From positions 1 to 46,636 of the forward strand of contig BEIK01000006.1 in assembly GCA_002923395.1 (NCBI GenBank): 46,636 bases of DNA, read 5' to 3'. The position numbers were made by a program, and so were the translations under genes. A model generated the notes under the pieces. That model ran no database searches. It saw only the letters and a program-made list of their open reading frames with translations, and was not told where the DNA came from. The DNA is from a bacterium HR34. Its GTDB lineage: Bacteria; Patescibacteriota; Minisyncoccia; Minisyncoccales; HRBIN34. Each line of letters opens with the position of its first letter. Position 1 is the first letter of the stretch. Positions 1-8,856 of this stretch are shown here, piece after piece.

Positions 1-2
1 TG

Positions 3-2747
3 ATAATAACCGTTGCGAAAATTAACTATTCTCAAAGTGGTAATACTAGGAATATAACTATTATCGCTGGATCTGAAAAAGAGATAGCAAAATGTGCAAG
101 AAGCAAAAGTGATAACGATAAAATAGTTACTTTAACAAGTGATGGTAAAGAGTATTCAGGAATCGTTAAGGTGGGAACTTATAAAATTGCAAATAATCAA
201 GGCCAGGTAGAAGGAGGAGAGTATACAATGTGGAAATGTCCTTCTGGTGATTGGAATGAACAAACTTATCCTAATGGTGTAATTTTTGAAGTAAATAATA
301 ATACTTATACTCCTACTAATATAAGTGCAACCGATCAAACTTTTGGTACTTATGGAGATTGGGCTGTTTGTGTAAAAGCGGTTGATACGTCAAATAATGA
401 AACAAAGGTTTGTAAAAATGTTAAAGTTATTAATTCAGATACATCAAAACCAATAATTTCAGAATCATTTTTTAAGAGCGGGAGTGTAGATAACGAAGTT
501 ACCATTAAAAGCGATGGAACTGCGAATTTTGAGTTTAGGGTTGCGGCCACAGATAATAATATTTATGATTCTAATAAAGATAATTCTTTAGTTGTTACAT
601 TAAGAGAAAAAAATAAGAACGCTGATTTACTTGTAGTAAAATTTGATAAAAATAAATGTTATAATCATGCACAATTTGGTTATGCTCATGTTAGATGCCC
701 TAATTGGAATTATAGATATGCGACTTTGGATAATAATAAGAAAAAAATAATTTTTAAAGATGAGGGTGGTAATACTAAGTGGGAAGTACCTTTTAAATAT
801 AGTACTTATTCTTTTCATGGGGGTGATTATGATTTAATAGTGAAAACGACAGATAAGTCTGGTAATACCATAGAAACTAAAAAAACAATTAAATTTTATA
901 ACCAAGACAACACAGCTCCCGAGTTTTATAGCATAGATCCTATTTTTAGCAGTAATAAATGCGATGACAATAAGGGTGATTGTATGTATTTATTTCCAGA
1001 TAATGGATTTTTGTACATAGGTTTTCAGGTTCATGTAAAAGATAATGTTGGAGTATCTCAAATAATAGGATACATTAAAGGAAATGAGAGTTATGAATTT
1101 AAATGCGGTGGTTTTTCGAATCCTCAGGATGTTTATTGCCCATCTTCCTTACAAATTGGAAATTCAATAAATTTAGATAAAAACAACGATGGAAAACCTG
1201 ATTTGTCCCAAGGTACATATAATTTATGTGTTAAGGCAGTCGATTTTTCTAATAACACAGCCGAAAAATGCAAAAACTTTAATATAATATCTTCCGATAA
1301 AACGCCGCCCTACAATACTCAAGATAAGTATTCTATAATATTTAAGCCAGCGACTTTAATAGTAGGCAATCCATCTTATATTAGGCTAAGAGTAGAAGAT
1401 AACTGGAAATTAAATTATATAGAGTTTTCAGTTGATAATAATCCTAATAATACAATAGATAGTGGCGAAAATAATCTTATTAAAAAATATATTTGCGATA
1501 ATGATCCTAACAACAACACATTATCAGGAAATCCTAAAGAAGTTAATACAAATCCTGATATTTTTGAGGTTGGGAATATTTGGGAGTGTCCATCGGCTAG
1601 TGCTAATTTTCCAATAATTTTTGATAAAGCCGGCACTTATGAACTTTGCTTCAAAGCTAGGGATGAGGCTAGAAATGAGTCTACTGCTTGCCAGTCATTT
1701 GAGGTATCTGCTAGTGGGTCTAGTAAGGACTCAAGGCCTAATGAATTGACTGATTTGAAGGTGACAATAAAATCAGAGTTTGGAAGTGGTAATGTTAAGG
1801 TTGAGTGTAAAAGTGTGGATGTAAATTCAATTTGCGAGAGTACAAACTCTAATCCAAACCCTGTTACGATTTATTTAGATCAAAATGAACAAAAGGATGT
1901 TATTTTTAAAGTTAAGTCAGATGAGACAGTAGCTTTTCCAATAGAAATTACTCCAGATGGTGGGAAAAAGCAAACAATATCTTATACTTTAAATATAAAT
2001 CCATTGCCAGTAATTAATCTTAATTTAACAGACGGTAAAACTAAGGGTGGTAAAATATACGATTATAGAGGAAATAGTGTAACCCCGCTTAAGTTAGAAT
2101 ATAGCATATCAGATGATGACCTTGTTAATTTTGAAATTAAGGCAGTTAATGGTGGGCGTACAACACTATCTAGCGGGTCATCTTCTGCAAGTGGTTCTTT
2201 TTATTTAACTAATCTTGCTACTGGCAAGTATTACGTTAAGGGTACCGCAAAAGATGGTCTATCTTTAACAAAAGGTGATGAAGCATCAGCTACTTCAGAA
2301 GATTTTTATATCCTTAAAGATATTTCAATAAATTCAATAGAATGCTCTAAAGATGGAATGACTTATGGAGATTGTTCTAATTTAATAGTAAGGGCAGGTC
2401 AAACTTTTTATATTAAAGCCATGGCAGAAGGTTCTGAGAATATAGATAGCCTAGGAACATATTTGCCTATTGTCTCTTATAATTGGGATTATAGCGATAT
2501 TGCAAATGGAATAGAGAAAGCCAATTGTAGTAATGAAGTATGCATAATAAAACTTAAAGAAGAAAGGTTTGGAATGAATGATGTTTCTATTAATTTGACA
2601 GTGCAAGATCAAGCACGTAGGCAAGCAGTCGACTCGGTCACTATTTCCAAAATTCTTCCACCTTTGCCAAAAATAAAAGAGACAAGCTTTTTTGATAAAG
2701 TAATTAGCGGTATTGTTTCTTTTTTCGCCGGGCTTTTTAATTTCTAA
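3..2747 (+). CDS. Large secreted surface protein with repeated Cys-paired Ig-like domains (5' end outside window)
   Basis: The frame is open from base 3, so the gene begins upstream of the window and the GTG at 171 is internal. The protein is rich in Asn, Ser, Thr and Asp and looks extracellular. At least three related modules end in a similar strand pair: GDWAVCVKAVDTSNNETKVC, GTYNLCVKAVDFSNNTAEKC and GTYELCFKARDEARNESTAC. Each is preceded by a second Cys in a W/Y-x-C-P-S context, so two disulfides per module are plausible. A fourth module (GGDYDLIVKTTDKSGNT) has the fold pattern without the cysteines. The C-terminus is a short hydrophobic stretch (FFDKVISGIVSFFAGLFNF) that could anchor or associate with membrane; no LPXTG motif is visible. 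The fold is probably Ig-like/cadherin-like as in other bacterial adhesins; ligand and role are unknown. Confidence 0.75.
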   Translation: MITVAKINYSQSGNTRNITIIAGSEKEIAKCARSKSDNDKIVTLTSDGKEYSGIVKVGTYKIANNQGQVEGGEYTMWKCPSGDWNEQTYPNGVIFEVNNNTYTPTNISATDQTFGTYGDWAVCVKAVDTSNNETKVCKNVKVINSDTSKPIISESFFKSGSVDNEVTIKSDGTANFEFRVAATDNNIYDSNKDNSLVVTLREKNKNADLLVVKFDKNKCYNHAQFGYAHVRCPNWNYRYATLDNNKKKIIFKDEGGNTKWEVPFKYSTYSFHGGDYDLIVKTTDKSGNTIETKKTIKFYNQDNTAPEFYSIDPIFSSNKCDDNKGDCMYLFPDNGFLYIGFQVHVKDNVGVSQIIGYIKGNESYEFKCGGFSNPQDVYCPSSLQIGNSINLDKNNDGKPDLSQGTYNLCVKAVDFSNNTAEKCKNFNIISSDKTPPYNTQDKYSIIFKPATLIVGNPSYIRLRVEDNWKLNYIEFSVDNNPNNTIDSGENNLIKKYICDNDPNNNTLSGNPKEVNTNPDIFEVGNIWECPSASANFPIIFDKAGTYELCFKARDEARNESTACQSFEVSASGSSKDSRPNELTDLKVTIKSEFGSGNVKVECKSVDVNSICESTNSNPNPVTIYLDQNEQKDVIFKVKSDETVAFPIEITPDGGKKQTISYTLNINPLPVINLNLTDGKTKGGKIYDYRGNSVTPLKLEYSISDDDLVNFEIKAVNGGRTTLSSGSSSASGSFYLTNLATGKYYVKGTAKDGLSLTKGDEASATSEDFYILKDISINSIECSKDGMTYGDCSNLIVRAGQTFYIKAMAEGSENIDSLGTYLPIVSYNWDYSDIANGIEKANCSNEVCIIKLKEERFGMNDVSINLTVQDQARRQAVDSVTISKILPPLPKIKETSFFDKVISGIVSFFAGLFNF

Positions 2748-2753
2748 TTATTT

Positions 2754-2782
2754 TTGACTTTCCTTATAATTTTTATTATACT
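2754..2782 (+). promoter_or_regulatory. Putative sigma-70 promoter for rny
   Basis: TTGACT (2754-2759) and TATACT (2777-2782) are separated by 17 bases, close to the vegetative consensus. They lie about 60 bases upstream of rny and just after the stop of the preceding surface-protein gene. Confidence 0.5.
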
Positions 2783-2840
2783 CATTTTATATGGGATAAT
2801 TTTTTGAGTTTTATGAAAATAACAACCTTAAATCAAAAAT

Positions 2841-4370
2841 ATGACAGACACAACCTTACTTTTAGTAGGGGTTTTTGCACTTTTAGCAGGAATTGTAATT
2901 GGGTATTTAATTCGCCAGCAAATAGCCAAAAAGCGAATAGGAACAATAGAGCAAAAACTCCAAGAAAAAATTAGAGCCACCAAAGAGGAGGCTCAAAAAA
3001 TTATAAATCAGGCTCACGAGAAAGCAGATGAAATTATAAAATCTGCTAAGTTTGACATTGAAAAGCAAAGAAAAGAACTTATAAAAATGGAGGAGATGCT
3101 GGTTAAAAGAGAAGGTATATTAAACGAAAAAGCAGGATTGTTAGACAAAAAAGAATCTGAGTTAAAAGAAAGTTTGGCTGGCATTGAAAAATCAAAACAA
3201 GAAATAGATAAACTTAAAGATGAACTTGTGAGTCAGATAGAGAGAATTACCCAAATGACAAAAGATGAAGCAAAAGAACTGTTGCTAAAGAACATAGAAA
3301 AAGAATATGAAGTTGATATTTTGGCAAGGATAAAGAAAATGGAGGAATTTGGAAAAGAAACATTAGAGAAAAGAGCAAAGGATATTTTAGCAACAGCAAT
3401 TCAAAGATATGCTTTACCGCAATGCCAAGAAATTTCAACAACAACAGTTATGTTGCCCAATGAAGATGTAAAAGGAAAAATAATTGGTAAAGAAGGAAGA
3501 AACATTAGAACATTAGAAAAATTAACAGGCGCAGAATTTATAATAGATGAAACTCCAGAAACAGTTGTGATATCCTGCTTTGACCCTGTAAGAAGGCACA
3601 TAGCAAAAGTTGCCTTAGAGAGATTAATTCAAGATGGCAGAATACAACCAGCAAGAATAGAAGAGACTGTTGCTAAAGTGCAAGAAGAAATACAAGAAGA
3701 GATAAAGCAGGCAGGCGAGCAGGCAGCCTATGAGGTTGGTGTTTTGGATTTGCATCCAAAGCTTTTGCAAATTTTAGGTAGGCTAAAATTTAGAACATCT
3801 TATGCTCAGAATGTTTTGCTTCATTCAATAGAAGTTGCGCACTTGGCAGGAATGATAGCAGCAGAATTGGGCGCTAATGTAAAAGTTGCAAAAAAAGGAG
3901 GATTGTTGCACGATATTGGAAAAGCAATAGACCAGGAGGTTGAAGGCTCTCATGTAAAAATAGGAATTAAAATACTTGAAAAATTTGGTGTTGAAAAGGC
4001 GGTTATTGATGCTATGAAATCGCATCATGAAGAGTTTCCTTTTGAAAATATAGAGGCTGTAATTGTAAAGGTTGCAGATCAAATATCAGGAGCAAGGCCG
4101 GGAGCAAGAAGAGATACAGTTGAAAATTATATTAAAAGACTTGAGGATTTAGAGAGAATAGCAACTTCTTTCCCCGGAGTTGAAAAAGCATGGGCTTTGC
4201 AGGCTGGAAGAGAGATAAGAATTTTTGTAAAACCGCAGCAGATTTCAGATTTAGAATGTTATAAATTGGCAAAAGATGTTGCCAATAAAATAGAAGAAGA
4301 GTTAAAATATCCCGGAGAAATAAAAGTTACTATTATAAGAGAATTAAGAGTTATAGAATATGCAAGATAA
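2841..4370 (+). CDS. rny: Ribonuclease Y
   Basis: This is a membrane-anchored endoribonuclease that starts mRNA decay. The 509 residues match the usual RNase Y length and order. There is an N-terminal transmembrane helix (about 5-24), then a long charged coiled coil (about 30-170). A KH domain follows with the KGKIIGKEGRNIRTLEKLTG loop. The HD domain has the catalytic pair in LLHDIGKA (H357, D358), and its later HHEE and ADQISGARPG motifs are intact. The start ATG has no clear Shine-Dalgarno sequence. It is followed 46 bases later by an HU gene, probably in the same transcript, which ends at the terminator at 4715. Confidence 0.96.
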   Translation: MTDTTLLLVGVFALLAGIVIGYLIRQQIAKKRIGTIEQKLQEKIRATKEEAQKIINQAHEKADEIIKSAKFDIEKQRKELIKMEEMLVKREGILNEKAGLLDKKESELKESLAGIEKSKQEIDKLKDELVSQIERITQMTKDEAKELLLKNIEKEYEVDILARIKKMEEFGKETLEKRAKDILATAIQRYALPQCQEISTTTVMLPNEDVKGKIIGKEGRNIRTLEKLTGAEFIIDETPETVVISCFDPVRRHIAKVALERLIQDGRIQPARIEETVAKVQEEIQEEIKQAGEQAAYEVGVLDLHPKLLQILGRLKFRTSYAQNVLLHSIEVAHLAGMIAAELGANVKVAKKGGLLHDIGKAIDQEVEGSHVKIGIKILEKFGVEKAVIDAMKSHHEEFPFENIEAVIVKVADQISGARPGARRDTVENYIKRLEDLERIATSFPGVEKAWALQAGREIRIFVKPQQISDLECYKLAKDVANKIEEELKYPGEIKVTIIRELRVIEYAR

Positions 4371-4416
4371 AGTAAAAAGGTCGACAATTATAAATTAAAA
4401 ATAATAATTTAAAACT

Positions 4417-4689
4417 ATGAGAAAAGAAGATATAGCGGAGACATTGGTAAAAAAGTTTGATTTACCAAAAAGTAGAGCAAGAGAAGTAGTCGAGACAGTT
4501 TTTGAAGCAATAACCAATGCATTGGTTAAAGGAGAAGAAGTTGTTGTTTCTGGTTTTGGAAAGTTTTATGTTGCACAGTCAAAAGAAAGACAGGGGATAA
4601 ACCCAAAAACAGGAGAAAAAATTACAATTCCAGCAAAGAAAACACCGAAATTTAGGGCTGGCAAACAGTTAAAAGAGGCTGTAAAATAA
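4417..4689 (+). CDS. hup: HU-family DNA-binding protein
   Basis: This 90-residue histone-like protein has the standard HU/IHF architecture: N-terminal helices (RKEDIAETLVKKFDLPKSRA), a beta saddle (VVVSGFGKFYVAQSKERQGI) and the DNA-clamping arm ending in the NPKTGEKITIPAKKTPKFR signature. It binds and bends DNA as a dimer and compacts the nucleoid. The arm contains the NPKTG sequence where family members carry the intercalating Pro. The gene is the last of the rny-hup pair and is closed by a strong intrinsic terminator 26 bases downstream. Confidence 0.96.
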   Translation: MRKEDIAETLVKKFDLPKSRAREVVETVFEAITNALVKGEEVVVSGFGKFYVAQSKERQGINPKTGEKITIPAKKTPKFRAGKQLKEAVK

Positions 4690-4714
4690 AATATATTTAA
4701 AATATTATTTTTTG

Positions 4715-4743
4715 CTGGCAGGTAGGAATCCTGCCAGTTTTTT
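4715..4743 (+). terminator. Rho-independent terminator after hup
   Basis: A perfect 8-bp stem CTGGCAGG/CCTGCCAG (4715-4722 with 4730-4737) closes a 7-base loop and is followed by six T residues. It is one of the clearest terminators in the window. Confidence 0.9.
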
Positions 4744-4915
4744 ATTTTAATGCTTTTAATATGTTTTCAACACTTTTTCCCAATTTTTTGGCGGACGGCG
4801 GGGCATGATTTATTTTATAGTCGCCCTTGTCCCACACTTCCCGCCTGTTTCGTAGTGTTCGCCACAGCCGGACTACTACTGGGTGCGCGCTCGCCAAAAT
4901 GAAGCTCCCTAAACT
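4742..4915 (-). other. GC-rich island with a start-less open frame (relic gene or repeat)
   Basis: About 4790-4910 is far richer in GC than the surroundings. On the minus strand a 57-codon frame without ATG runs to a TAA at 4742. Its C-terminal part (REVWDKGDYKINH, then SAKKLGKSVENILKALK) has protein-like composition. A second minus frame across the same DNA (GERAPSSSPAVANTTKQ) is also open, so coding is uncertain. The only possible start in the first frame is a TTG near 4897. I do not recognise a family. The stop lies just beyond the hup terminator stem. It may be the tail of a degraded gene or a copy of a dispersed repeat. Confidence 0.35.
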
Positions 4916-4932
4916 TTAGCAAATAAAAAATC

Positions 4933-4961
4933 TTGACATTGTTTATATTATCGTATAACCT
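4933..4961 (+). promoter_or_regulatory. Possible promoter and operator region for the AbrB-type gene
   Basis: A perfect TTGACA (4933-4938) precedes TAACCT at 17 bases, or TATAAC at 15 bases. Downstream, before the start at 5027, there is a short palindrome AGTATCATACT and two direct copies of GTAGTAT. These are candidate binding sites for autoregulation by the AbrB-type product, but this is inference. Confidence 0.35.
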
Positions 4962-5026
4962 AGATAGTAGTATCATACTTTTCATATTTGTAGTATAATT
5001 ATAAAAAATCATTAAAATTAATTTCT

Positions 5027-5281
5027 ATGTCTGATTGCGCAAAAAAATGTAAAAAAGAAAACGGGTTTTACGGCACAACCACTCTTGGAGAAAGAGGGCA
5101 GGTGGTTATTCCCGCAAAAGCAAGGAAAGATTTTAAACTGGAAAAGGGCGAACAGCTTTTGGTTTTTGGTATAGGCAAAAATATGATTGCTTTGGTTAAA
5201 GTGGAGCAAGTTAAAGAGTTTGCCGCGCATCTGTCAAAAAAACTGAAATTAATCAAGTCAATCCTAAAAAGGATAACTTAA
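5027..5281 (+). CDS. AbrB/SpoVT-type DNA-binding protein
   Basis: This 84-residue protein carries one swapped-hairpin AbrB/MazE/SpoVT domain (about 15-60): TTTLGERGQVVIPAKARKDF followed by LEKGEQLLVFGIGKN. A basic helical tail follows (KKLKLIKSILKR). The N-terminus has a Cys pair (SDCAKKCKK). Such proteins dimerise and act as transcription regulators. Relatives of this exact type commonly sit upstream of ABC transporter genes, and an ABC ATPase relic lies 730 bases downstream, which supports a former AbrB-ABC cassette. It could alternatively be an antitoxin, but no toxin gene is adjacent. Confidence 0.85.
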   Translation: MSDCAKKCKKENGFYGTTTLGERGQVVIPAKARKDFKLEKGEQLLVFGIGKNMIALVKVEQVKEFAAHLSKKLKLIKSILKRIT

Positions 5282-5333
5282 AGGTCGTTAATTATTATTA
5301 ATTTAACTCCTAACAGGAAAGGAGATGAAAAAT

Positions 5334-5954
5334 ATGAGCACATCAATCAATCCAATCGAAATTAAAATTATCCTTGGCAGTACTCGCCAAGGCCGCTTTA
5401 GCGAAAAGCCAGGCCAATGGATTCTTGAAGAAGCAAAGAAGCTTAACAATGTTGAGGCAGAGCTGCTTGATCTGCGCGATTATGAAATGCCGTTCTTTGA
5501 CAGCGCTATATCGCCGGCAATGGCACAAGGTAAATACGAGAACGAAACTGTACAAAAATGGTCTGAAAAAATAAATGAAGGCGATGCCTTTATTATTGTG
5601 ACGCCAGAATATAATCATGGCTATCCTGCGGTTCTTAAAAACGCGCTGGATGTTGTTTATCATGAATGGAATAGAAAACCAGTCGGATTTGTAGCCTACG
5701 GCGGCGCTATGGGTGCGCGAGCTGTGGAACAACTTCGTCAAGTTGCTGTTGAGCTTCAAATGGCGCCGATTAGAAATGCCATTCACATTCCAAATGAGAT
5801 ATTTTTCCCCGCCATAATGGGTAAGGGTCCTTCAGATATAAAAGAGATGTTTGAGCCTATGCGCAAAGGACCCATGGGAGATCCTGTAGAGAAATTCTTT
5901 GACGAGCTTCTCTGGTGGGCAAGGGCGCTTAAAAGGGCGCGAATGGAAAATTAA
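5334..5954 (+). CDS. NAD(P)H-dependent FMN reductase, flavodoxin-like fold
   Basis: The protein is an NADPH-dependent FMN reductase-family oxidoreductase. The phosphate-binding loop is near the N-terminus (IILGSTRQGRFSEK). TPEYNHGYPAVLKNALD is the family signature around the FMN ring, and VAYGGAMGARAVEQLRQV completes the site. Length (about 206) is normal. Two ATGs exist, at 5325 and 5334. The Shine-Dalgarno AGGAAAGGAG (5315-5324) abuts the first but is 9 bases from the second, so 5334 is preferred. This strong ribosome site and the higher-GC codon choice (GCG, CGC, GGC) differ from neighbours and suggest lateral acquisition. It separates the AbrB-type gene from its likely ABC partner. Confidence 0.9.
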   Translation: MSTSINPIEIKIILGSTRQGRFSEKPGQWILEEAKKLNNVEAELLDLRDYEMPFFDSAISPAMAQGKYENETVQKWSEKINEGDAFIIVTPEYNHGYPAVLKNALDVVYHEWNRKPVGFVAYGGAMGARAVEQLRQVAVELQMAPIRNAIHIPNEIFFPAIMGKGPSDIKEMFEPMRKGPMGDPVEKFFDELLWWARALKRARMEN

Positions 5955-6014
5955 TAAAACTATGCATTTTGTTGTGCACTCTGTTCTTTCTGAGGGGTTT
6001 GTGTCTATCACCTG

Positions 6015-6217
6015 AACATTATCGAAGTAAAAAACCTAACCAAAAAATTTAACGGACTAATAGCCGTTTGAAGTAAAAAAAGGGAGAGGTTTTTAGTTTT
6101 CTAGCCCCAAATGGAGCTGGTAAAATTACAACCATCAATATGCCTTCCACTCTTTTAACGCCTACCGAAGGCAGCGCCACCATCAATAATTTTGACGTGT
6201 TAACCGAAGTCAGATTT
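6015..6217 (+). pseudogene. ABC transporter ATP-binding protein, 5' relic
   Basis: Hand translation gives an ABC ATPase N-terminus in pieces. The first piece is NIIEVKNLTKKFNGLIAV, ended by TGA at 6069. After a frame change, EVFSFLAPNGAGKITTINM carries a damaged Walker A (GPNGAGKTT in intact relatives), followed by LLTPTEGSATINNFDV. Similarity stops at the tRNA-Gly gene, so the signature motif, Walker B and any permease are gone. No start codon is seen. It is non-functional; together with the upstream AbrB-type gene it is the remnant of an efflux-type ABC cassette. Confidence 0.8.
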
Positions 6218-6292
6218 TGGTGCGGGTGACGGGAATCGAACCCGTATCACCAGCTTGGAAGGCTGGTGTACTAGCCATTGTACTACACCCGC
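6218..6292 (-). tRNA. tRNA-Gly (anticodon TCC)
   Basis: The minus strand folds as a full cloverleaf: acceptor GCGGGTG/CACCCGC, anticodon stem CCAGC/GCTGG around the loop CTTCCAA, and T arm with GGTTCGATTCC. The 3' CCA is encoded (6218-6220). The 5' end overlaps the 3' end of the P-type ATPase gene by 10 bases. Confidence 0.96.
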
Positions 6293-8856
6293 TCTATTTT
6301 AATTATTTTGTACATTTTGCTTAAAAATTCGTTTTCTTTTTCAGATAATTTTATTATATACTTTGGAATCTTCATTGCAAGATAGTAGCCTATCGAAGCG
6401 CCAATTACAAGGATTATCCATGAATAAACGTTCATTGGCTCAACATTAAATACTTTATTTAAAGGCGAGTATATTGCCAATATTTGTAAGACAAAAGACA
6501 ACAAAAGAGAGATGATTAAAATTTTATTTGAAAACCAACCAAGTTTTTCCTGGCTTCTTATAACGCCTATTTTTACAAATTCATACAATACAAAGCCCAT
6601 AAATAGGGCAGAGCGGGCCTGTTCTTCTCCAAACAACACTGAGATAACAAAAAAAATCGACAACAAAGTAAAAATCTTTTCCAAACCAATTAATACAATT
6701 GTTAATTTTGTTATATTGTCTATTATACCCTCATCTCTTTTTCTTGGAGGTTTTTGCATTATGTTTTTTTCAGCAGGATCCAAGCCCAATGCTATTGCTG
6801 GAAGGCCATCTGTTAAAAGGTTTATCCATAAAATTTGCAAAGGTAGCATCGCAGGCGTTTTAAGAGGAAAAAACATCAAAGCCAAAAATATAACAAGAAC
6901 CTCGGCAAAATTGCTCGTTAAAAGATATTTTATAAACTTTCTTATGTTTGTAAATATTCTTCTTCCTTCTTTTATTGCTTCAACTATTGTTGCAAAATTA
7001 TCATCTAATAAAATAATGTCGCCTGCTTGTTTTGAAACTTCTGTTCCTTTCTTGCCCATAACAACTCCCACATCTGCTTTTTTAAGTGATAGGGCATCAT
7101 TAACACCGTCTCCTGTCATTGCAACCCTATAGTCTTTTTGCAAAACTTCTAATATTTTTAGTTTATGAAAGGGCGAGACTCTAGCAAAAACATTCACGCC
7201 TTCTTTTAATTTCTGATCAAGTTCTTTGTCAGATAATTTATCAAGTTGTTGGCCTGTTATAATTTCTTTTGTTTCTATGCCAACTATATTGGCAACTGCT
7301 TTTGCTGTGATGGGATCGTCTCCTGTTATCATTATTACTCTTATTCCTGCTGCTTTGCACAATTTTACTGCTTCTTTTACATTTTCTTTTGGAGCATCAA
7401 GCATAAACTCAAGGCCTAAAAATACTAAGTTTTCTTCATAATCTTCGTTTTCTGTTGCGATTTCTTTGAAAGCAAAAGCCAGAACTCTATATCCTTTGCT
7501 TGAAATTTCTTCTTTTTCTTTTATGACTTTTTCTTTATATTGCTGAGTTAATTTTTTCACATCGCCGTTTATTAGAATTTTAGAACACTTGCTTAAAATA
7601 ATTTCTGTTGCTCCTTTTGAAAAAATATATTTTTTGCCGTTATTTTTCACAACCACAGACATCATTTTTCTGTCAGAAGAAAAAGGAATCTCATCGATTC
7701 TTTTATATTCTTTCGACAATTCTTGTTTTTTAAAACCAAATTCTTCTGATAGTTTTAGTATTGCTTTTTCTGTTTCATCTCCCAATAAATTTTCGCCGTC
7801 TTTCGTGGTCATAATATCAACATCGTTGCACAGGGCGCCTGCCAGAAGCATTTTTTCTGCATCTTCCCTTGAAAACTCACCTTTATAAAGTGTTTTAAAT
7901 GGCAAAGATATGCCTTTTACTTCCATTTCGTCTTTTGTTATTGTGCCTGTTTTGTCAGAGCATATTACATCAACAGATCCTAGTGTTTCAATAGCGCTTA
8001 ACTTTCTTACAACAGCGTTTTTCTTTGCCAGAACACGCGCTCCTCTCGCCAAGCTTAAAGTTAAAACAGCAGTTAGACCTTCTGGAATAGCAGCAACTGC
8101 CAAAGAAATTGAAATCAGCAAAGATGTAATAATGTCGTATTTAATTATGGCTATTATAAAAATTAAAGAGGCTATAAAGATAATTATATAAAGCAGTGCT
8201 TTGCTTAATTTTTCTATTTCTATTTGAAAGCCGCTTTTTGTTTCTTCTATGTCCTGCAATTTTTGTGATAATTTTCCTATTTCTGTTTGCATACCAATTG
8301 CATGAACTTTAGCAAAAGCCTTCCCTTCTTTTACTAATGTTTTGGCGTAGCATTTATCGCCTTTTGTTTTATAAACATCTTCTGGCTCTCCTGTTAAAAT
8401 TGATTCGTCTATTTTAAGGTTAAAAGATTCTAAAATTTCACAATCTGCTGGGACAATATCTCCTTCATTTAGTAGCACAATATCTCCAATAGTAACCAAA
8501 CCAACATCTATTATTTTTACTTTCCCCTCCCTTATTACTTTTATTTTTGGCGTCGAAATTTTTTGGAGTGCTTCTATTGTTTTTTCTGCTTTGTATTCTT
8601 GTAAAAATCCTGCAACTCCTGAAATTATTACTATTAGCAAAATAAATATAGGTTCAAGATAATTTCCCTCTCCCTTGAAATAATTTATGCCGAAAGATAT
8701 AAAAACAGTCGTTATTAAGATTAAAAGCAGGGGAGAGGTAAATTGGGAAATGAAAAGTTTTAAAACAGAAACTTTTTTTACAGCTTCAAGTTGATTTTTG
8801 CCGTATTTTTGCAGGTTTTCCTGCGCTTGCTTTTCCGATAGGCCTTTATAGTTCAT
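6283..8856 (-). CDS. P-type cation-transporting ATPase (Ca2+ type, P2A-like)
   Basis: This ion pump has 857 residues, the usual length for SERCA/PMCA-like bacterial pumps. Visible motifs are the cation ATPase N-terminal domain (GLSEKQAQENLQKYGKNQL), actuator TGEP (155-158) and membrane PEGL (258-261). The phosphorylation site is CSDKTGT with Asp301. The nucleotide-binding domain (FSSDRKMMSVVVK, then KGA) and the hinge (MTGDGVNDALSLKKADVG) are also present. The helix after the hinge contains NLLTDGLPAIALGLDP, typical of Ca2+ or related pumps. Ion specificity cannot be fixed from this. The stop codon TAG lies inside the tRNA-Gly gene. The upstream antiporter remnant overlaps its start by 11 bases, so the two were once an ion-transport operon. 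Confidence 0.95.
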   Translation of the reverse strand: MNYKGLSEKQAQENLQKYGKNQLEAVKKVSVLKLFISQFTSPLLLILITTVFISFGINYFKGEGNYLEPIFILLIVIISGVAGFLQEYKAEKTIEALQKISTPKIKVIREGKVKIIDVGLVTIGDIVLLNEGDIVPADCEILESFNLKIDESILTGEPEDVYKTKGDKCYAKTLVKEGKAFAKVHAIGMQTEIGKLSQKLQDIEETKSGFQIEIEKLSKALLYIIIFIASLIFIIAIIKYDIITSLLISISLAVAAIPEGLTAVLTLSLARGARVLAKKNAVVRKLSAIETLGSVDVICSDKTGTITKDEMEVKGISLPFKTLYKGEFSREDAEKMLLAGALCNDVDIMTTKDGENLLGDETEKAILKLSEEFGFKKQELSKEYKRIDEIPFSSDRKMMSVVVKNNGKKYIFSKGATEIILSKCSKILINGDVKKLTQQYKEKVIKEKEEISSKGYRVLAFAFKEIATENEDYEENLVFLGLEFMLDAPKENVKEAVKLCKAAGIRVIMITGDDPITAKAVANIVGIETKEIITGQQLDKLSDKELDQKLKEGVNVFARVSPFHKLKILEVLQKDYRVAMTGDGVNDALSLKKADVGVVMGKKGTEVSKQAGDIILLDDNFATIVEAIKEGRRIFTNIRKFIKYLLTSNFAEVLVIFLALMFFPLKTPAMLPLQILWINLLTDGLPAIALGLDPAEKNIMQKPPRKRDEGIIDNITKLTIVLIGLEKIFTLLSIFFVISVLFGEEQARSALFMGFVLYEFVKIGVIRSQEKLGWFSNKILIISLLLSFVLQILAIYSPLNKVFNVEPMNVYSWIILVIGASIGYYLAMKIPKYIIKLSEKENEFLSKMYKIIKIERV

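Noticed and set aside
6512-8191. Several plus-strand frames of 71-206 codons
   Set aside because: They are shadows of the well-supported P-type ATPase on the minus strand.
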